Part shown: positions 60,266-64,000 of the stretch, piece by piece
Layout of the letters: each line of letters begins with the position of its first letter
Numbering within the stretch: position 1 is the first letter of the stretch
From: Bacteroidales bacterium
GTDB lineage: Bacteria > Bacteroidota > Bacteroidia > Bacteroidales > CAIWKO01
Direction of reading: 5' to 3'
DNA length: 64,000 nucleotides
Assembly: GCA_023228145.1 (NCBI GenBank)
Contig: JALOBU010000004.1
Span: forward strand, 1-64,000
The notes under the pieces: generated by a model
Told to the model about the DNA's origin: nothing
The model's database searches: none
Seen by the model: the letters and a program-made list of their open reading frames with translations, nothing else
Made by a program: the position numbers and the translations under genes

Positions 60266-62131
60266 CTAATCCAGCTTCACATACACCGAGTTCTGGCTCT
60301 TAAACTCTGCAACTATTTCTTTCATCTTTTTAACAATCTGCATATTGTCATGCTGGTAAAGCAGTTTTTCAAGTTCATCCAGTTGGTTTGAAATAGTTTT
60401 ATAATCGCTTTCCGAAACACGAGCTATCATGATCTGAGGATGATAAGTTGGAAGAGTATTTTCTTTGTCGTTGAGCAGTTCTTCATACAGCTTTTCTCCG
60501 GGGCGCAGGCCGGTATATTTTATCTGGATGTCCTTCCCAAGTTCAAGCCGAGAGAGTTTTATCATCTTTTTCGCCAAATCAAGTATCTTCACCGATTTGC
60601 CCATATCAAAAATGTATATTTCACCACCCTCTCCCATAGCTCCTGCTTCCAGCACTAATTGGCAGGCTTCGGGGATTGTCATGAAGTAGCGCGTAACCTC
60701 TGCGTGGGTGATAGTAACAGGTCCACCTTTTTCAATTTGCTCACGGAACAAGGGTATTACCGAGCCGTTGGATCCCAGTACATTGCCAAAACGCGTAGTG
60801 ATAAATCGAGTAGAGTTTTTACTATTGAGCGACTGGGTGTAAATTTCTGCAATACGCTTGGTGGCGCCCATCACACTGGTAGGATTCACTGCTTTATCGG
60901 TGGAGACCATCACAAATTTTTCTGTCTTAAATTCGATAGCTAAATCTGCTATTATCCTTGTTCCTAAAACATTTGTAAAAACTGCTTCCACCGGGTTGTT
61001 CTCCATCATCGGAACGTGTTTGTATGCTGCAGCATGATAAATAATTTGCGGCAAAAAGGCCTCCATAATTTTGCGCATCCGCACCTTATGGTTGACATCG
61101 CAGATAATGATTTCAAAATTTACATTCGGAAATTTTTCATTCAGTTCCAGCTCCAGGTGGTATAATGGCGATTCGGCCTGGTCAATCAGGATGATTTGTT
61201 TTGGCGAAAAACGGGCAAGCTGCCTTACAATTTCGCTGCCTATAGAGCCAGCAGCACCGGTAACCAAAATACATCTATCCAGCAGTTCCTTTTGCACTTT
61301 GTTCTCATCCAAACGAATTTCATCCCGTTCGAGCAAATCTTCAATATTGATTTTTTTAATTTGCTTAAAGCTCAGTTCGCCGTTTATCCATTTGCTTACC
61401 GGGGGCACATTCAGCACTTTGGTGTTATAAGTAAGACAGGTTTCAATAATCTCCTGTTTTTTTGCCGGCTTAATGTTTTGAATTGAAATAATCAGATGCT
61501 CTATGGCATTGTTTTCAAGGAGTTTTTCAAGTTTATCGGGGCCGTATATCGGGACGTCTTCTATCTTTAGTCCGATTTTTTTAGGATCATCATCAATAAA
61601 ACCGAGCACTTTGTATTTTGTACCTGCATCACGGTCGAGTGAACGCTTGGAAATAAGCCCGCTTTCGCCTGCACCATAAATCAACACGTTTGTCTTTTTA
61701 CTCGAAGGATTGTTCATTTCCATGTAAGTAATTTTCACTAATATACGGAAAGCCGACAATGCCAAAGTGGTGGTGATAAAGTCAATGATAATTATTGAAT
61801 AAGGAATAAAGTTGATGCCATTTATCAGGAAAAAAGTTGTTAGGTCGGTTAAAACGAAAATTATACTTCCTACAGTTGTAACGGTCACTATTCTTACTGC
61901 ATCTTTTGTACTGGTGTATAATATTATTCCGGCGTAGGTACGGGCAATGAAAAACGAAACAGCCCGAATAGCTACAACAAAAATCAACACTTTGGGCAGG
62001 GCATTGGCATCTTTTTCGGGAAGCTCGAAATTAAAGCGCAGCATATACGCTAACACCACCGATGCCGCACATATCAGCAGGTCTATAAGAAAAATCAGCC
62101 AGCGGGGTAAATTAAGCCGTGAGGATATCAT
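60266..62131 (-). CDS. Membrane-bound nucleotide-sugar 4,6-dehydratase (CapD/WbpM/PglF-like)
   Basis: 621 aa. Four N-terminal helices (about 12-110) are followed by a CoA-binding-like Rossmann domain (VLIYGAGESG, about 150-280) and a short-chain dehydrogenase domain (GAAGSIGSEI, about 290-590). The catalytic region is STDKAVNPTSVMGATK: D412, K413, and M421-x3-K425 where most SDR enzymes have Tyr. That Met is the hallmark of the WbpM/PglF group, inverting or retaining 4,6-dehydratases of UDP-GlcNAc. They make deoxy-amino sugars for O-antigen, capsule or glycoprotein glycans. No other glycan genes adjoin. It has a TATCTTTG box. Confidence 0.93.
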   Translation of the reverse strand: MISSRLNLPRWLIFLIDLLICAASVVLAYMLRFNFELPEKDANALPKVLIFVVAIRAVSFFIARTYAGIILYTSTKDAVRIVTVTTVGSIIFVLTDLTTFFLINGINFIPYSIIIIDFITTTLALSAFRILVKITYMEMNNPSSKKTNVLIYGAGESGLISKRSLDRDAGTKYKVLGFIDDDPKKIGLKIEDVPIYGPDKLEKLLENNAIEHLIISIQNIKPAKKQEIIETCLTYNTKVLNVPPVSKWINGELSFKQIKKINIEDLLERDEIRLDENKVQKELLDRCILVTGAAGSIGSEIVRQLARFSPKQIILIDQAESPLYHLELELNEKFPNVNFEIIICDVNHKVRMRKIMEAFLPQIIYHAAAYKHVPMMENNPVEAVFTNVLGTRIIADLAIEFKTEKFVMVSTDKAVNPTSVMGATKRIAEIYTQSLNSKNSTRFITTRFGNVLGSNGSVIPLFREQIEKGGPVTITHAEVTRYFMTIPEACQLVLEAGAMGEGGEIYIFDMGKSVKILDLAKKMIKLSRLELGKDIQIKYTGLRPGEKLYEELLNDKENTLPTYHPQIMIARVSESDYKTISNQLDELEKLLYQHDNMQIVKKMKEIVAEFKSQNSVYVKLD

Positions 62132-62153
62132 AATTCATTTTGTATACCGGCAT

Positions 62154-62161
62154 CAAAGATA
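62154..62161 (-). promoter_or_regulatory. Candidate -7 box of the dehydratase gene
   Basis: TATCTTTG on the minus strand fits TAnnTTTG, 22 bp before the ATG at 62131. Confidence 0.5.
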
Positions 62162-62261
62162 AAACAAAATTGTATCTTTTATACCATCTGATTGATAGCT
62201 TGTAATCGTTTTTTAAACATGATTTATTTATGTTTTTATCACAGGTTTATTTTTTTATTCA

Positions 62262-62269
62262 TACTTTTG
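62262..62269 (+). promoter_or_regulatory. Candidate -7 box of gcvT
   Basis: TACTTTTG fits TAnnTTTG, with a leader of about 55-60 nt. No riboswitch-like fold was recognised in that leader. Confidence 0.45.
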
Positions 62270-62331
62270 ACTATTCGATAACATTTAACACAATATTAAT
62301 CAAATTATCCACTTAATAAAAAATAATACTA

Positions 62332-63420
62332 ATGAAAAGTACAGCATTATGCAAGATTCATGAGGCAGCCGGAGCCAAAATGGTAGAATTCGCCGGTTTT
62401 TACATGCCCATTCAGTATGAAGGTTTAATGGTTGAACACGAAAATGTCCGTAAGGCATTGGGAGTTTTTGATGTTTCACACATGGGGGAATTTTGGGTGG
62501 AAGGGCCCAAAGCACTTGATTTTATTCAGTATGTTACTTCCAATGATGCATCAAAATTGATTGATGGAAAAGTTCAATATTCCTGTTTCCCCAACGGGCA
62601 GGGCGGAATAGTCGATGACTTGCTCGTTTACCGCTTCGGACCCGAAAAATTTCTGCTCGTAGTCAATGCTGCCAACATTGACAAAGACTGGGCATGGGTA
62701 AACAAAAACAATCCTTTCGGAGCTAAACTCACCAATGCCTCTGACGAAACTTCCCAACTTGCCATTCAGGGGCCGCTAGCACTAAAAGCCATGCAGAAAC
62801 TCACCGATACCACTGTCACTGATATGGAATATTACACTTTCAAAGTATTGAAGTTTGCAGGAATTGATAATGTTCTTTTCTCTACCACAGGTTACACCGG
62901 TTCAGGCGGCTGCGAGATTTATTTTCCAAACCAGTATGCCGAAGTGATGTGGAATGCTGTGATGGAAGCCGGAAAAGAATTCGGCATAAAACCCATAGGC
63001 CTTGCTGCCCGAGATACCCTGCGCCTTGAGATGGGCTTCTGCCTCTATGGCAACGATATCAACGACACCACCTCTCCTATTGAAGCCGGGCTGGGCTGGA
63101 TTACAAAATTTACCGATGAAAAGAATTTTATTGATAAAGAATATAACCTCAAACTTAAAACTGAAGGCGTTAGCCGTAAGTTTATCGGTTTTGAAATGAT
63201 TGACCGTGGAATTCCCCGCCAGCATTATGAAATATGCGATGCAGAAGGAAATATTATAGGGGAAGTAACATCCGGCACCATGGGCCCGTCGGTACAAAAA
63301 GGCGTTGGAATGGGTTATGTTAAAACCGCCTTTGCAAAAGCTGATACCGAAATTTTTATAAAAATCCGGGAAAAACTGCTGAAAGCAAAAGTTGTTAAAC
63401 TACCTTTCTACAAAGGGTAA
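62332..63420 (+). CDS. gcvT: Glycine cleavage system T protein (aminomethyltransferase)
   Basis: 362 aa, full length. The T-fold blocks are present: FDVSHMGEFWVEGP (with the catalytic-region Asp), the VDDLLVYR segment, TTGYTGSGGCEIY, GLAARDTLRLEMG, and the C-terminal GEVTSGTMGPSVQKGVGMGYV. GcvT takes the aminomethyl group from lipoylated GcvH and gives 5,10-methylenetetrahydrofolate and ammonia. The other cleavage-system genes (gcvH, gcvP) are not in this window; gcvT alone is normal in this phylum. Terminator follows. Confidence 0.95.
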   Translation: MKSTALCKIHEAAGAKMVEFAGFYMPIQYEGLMVEHENVRKALGVFDVSHMGEFWVEGPKALDFIQYVTSNDASKLIDGKVQYSCFPNGQGGIVDDLLVYRFGPEKFLLVVNAANIDKDWAWVNKNNPFGAKLTNASDETSQLAIQGPLALKAMQKLTDTTVTDMEYYTFKVLKFAGIDNVLFSTTGYTGSGGCEIYFPNQYAEVMWNAVMEAGKEFGIKPIGLAARDTLRLEMGFCLYGNDINDTTSPIEAGLGWITKFTDEKNFIDKEYNLKLKTEGVSRKFIGFEMIDRGIPRQHYEICDAEGNIIGEVTSGTMGPSVQKGVGMGYVKTAFAKADTEIFIKIREKLLKAKVVKLPFYKG

Positions 63421-63434
63421 AATTCTTACACTTT

Positions 63435-63475
63435 AAAAGAGGCTGCTTCATAAACTGGCAGCCTCTTTTTTTAAG
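63435..63475. terminator. Bidirectional terminator after gcvT
   Basis: AAAAGAGGCTGC (63435-63446) pairs with GCAGCCTCTTTT (63458-63469), 11-nt loop, T tract downstream. It overlaps the stop of the convergent gene at 63471. Confidence 0.93.
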
Positions 63476-63866
63476 CACTCCCTTTCTCCTTATTTCTCTT
63501 TTTAAGGAAATAACTTAAAATAAAAAGCATTCCCACGACCATAAAAGGTATAGTGGTTGTGATGATTATCACCAGGCTGGTTCCCAGGGAATGATTCATA
63601 TTATAATTACCCATAAAAATAAAGGGAGTAAATCCTGCCCCAAGCATAATAAAAGCTACACCTCCATGTAATTCATACCTCCATGCAAAAACCAACATGA
63701 GTATCAGAACAAATGATGGAATAAGATGCATCGCTAATGCTTTAATCTGCTGCATACCGCTCAGGCCAGAATCAAAAACATCCAGTGCAAACATGCTTAC
63801 AAATAAAATAGCAACAATACATAGTATTCGTGGCAACCAATGGATGATTCTTACAGATTTTTTCAT
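63471..63866 (-). CDS. Small four-helix membrane protein (DUF7670-like)
   Basis: 131 aa from the ATG at 63866; a TTG at 63878 would add four residues. Four helices: ILCIVAILFVSMFALDVF, LIPSFVLILMLVFAWRYELHGGVAFIMLGAG (two closely spaced) and LVIIITTTIPFMVVGMLFILSYF. The W-x-x-R/K-x-L-C-I, FALDVF, LIPS and AWRYEL-GG order resembles the small membrane family DUF7670. Function unknown. Stands alone; 63879-64000 shows nothing further. Confidence 0.7.
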   Translation of the reverse strand: MKKSVRIIHWLPRILCIVAILFVSMFALDVFDSGLSGMQQIKALAMHLIPSFVLILMLVFAWRYELHGGVAFIMLGAGFTPFIFMGNYNMNHSLGTSLVIIITTTIPFMVVGMLFILSYFLKKRNKEKGSA

Positions 63867-64000
63867 TTTACCAGACAAAAAAGTTAATTACATTATTTTA
63901 TTATAGAAAAGTTTAGAAATAAAACTACTCACAATACAAATATAATATTAAAATTGATACCATTTAAAAATTCAAACAAACATAATAATCAGATTTACAA

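Overview
The window looks like chromosomal DNA of an AT-rich member of the Bacteroidota, probably an anaerobic or facultative Bacteroidales-type lineage. The grounds are a gingipain-like C25 protease ending in a type IX secretion (T9SS) sorting domain, several families largely confined to the phylum (DUF4301, DUF5916, HYC_CC_PP, CCC-motif membrane protein, plug-domain proteins with CarboxypepD_reg domains), and more than a dozen upstream regions carrying the Bacteroidota -7 box TAnnTTTG, four of them with a TTG or TTTG element 18-20 bp further upstream. Shine-Dalgarno sequences are nearly absent. I saw no tRNA, rRNA, CRISPR array, prophage or intact insertion sequence.

Layout. 1-1021: 3' part of an OmpA-family gene. 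1048-6153: a five-gene minus-strand operon (GT1 glycosyltransferase, ABC-2 exporter ATPase and permease, HTH-like protein, BtrH-like acyltransferase-fold protein) that looks like a small specialised-metabolite locus. 6260-10842: topoisomerase IV subunit B, then a Tat-exported AmrS-like radical SAM protein overlapping a gene for an exported CxxCH protein, closed by a series of hairpins. 10867-12785: deoxyhypusine-synthase-like protein and agmatinase (polyamines). 13082-14523: DUF5652 membrane protein, then a DEDDh exonuclease/BRCT gene followed by an attC-like structure. 14548-21120: exported flavin-reductase-like protein, C25 protease, GlcNAc-kinase-like protein, small exported protein. 21128-26148: fused iron-sulfur/molybdopterin dehydrogenase, diaminopropionate ammonia-lyase and a GATE-domain permease, reminiscent of anaerobic purine breakdown loci. 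26293-33885: cold-shock protein, DUF6629, phosphohexomutase, CDF metal exporter, lipoprotein, DUF4301, exported protein, MscS channel. 33949-36110: tandem lipoprotein paralogues with collagen-like Gly-Pro-X stretches. 36390-38928: zinc ribbon, LemA, M48 protease, small membrane protein. 39068-44380: metal-linked module (HYC_CC_PP, TonB receptor, HMA protein), then a beta-propeller-like protein and a barrel-less TonB plug protein. 44640-50203: flavoprotein, WG-repeat protein, sigma-54 activator without HTH, EttA. 51176-56316: exported unknown, DUF2752/CCC/Nnr operon, nitroreductase, orphan IS1595-type zinc ribbon, two thioredoxins, LolD. 56300-63866: DUF5916 protein, SucC, membrane-bound nucleotide-sugar dehydratase, GcvT, small membrane protein.

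Most of the window is ordinary core and envelope biology. The parts that deserve a second look are the BtrH/GT1/ABC operon, the exported radical-SAM/CxxCH pair, the attC-like cassette, the plug-only TonB protein, the collagen-like lipoprotein pair, the zinc-ribbon/LemA/M48 operon and the dispersed GACTCC hairpins. Start codons were moved inward from the longest open frame in a dozen genes where a signal peptide, a conserved N-terminus, a promoter box or a repeat made the longer form unlikely. These choices are stated in each entry.
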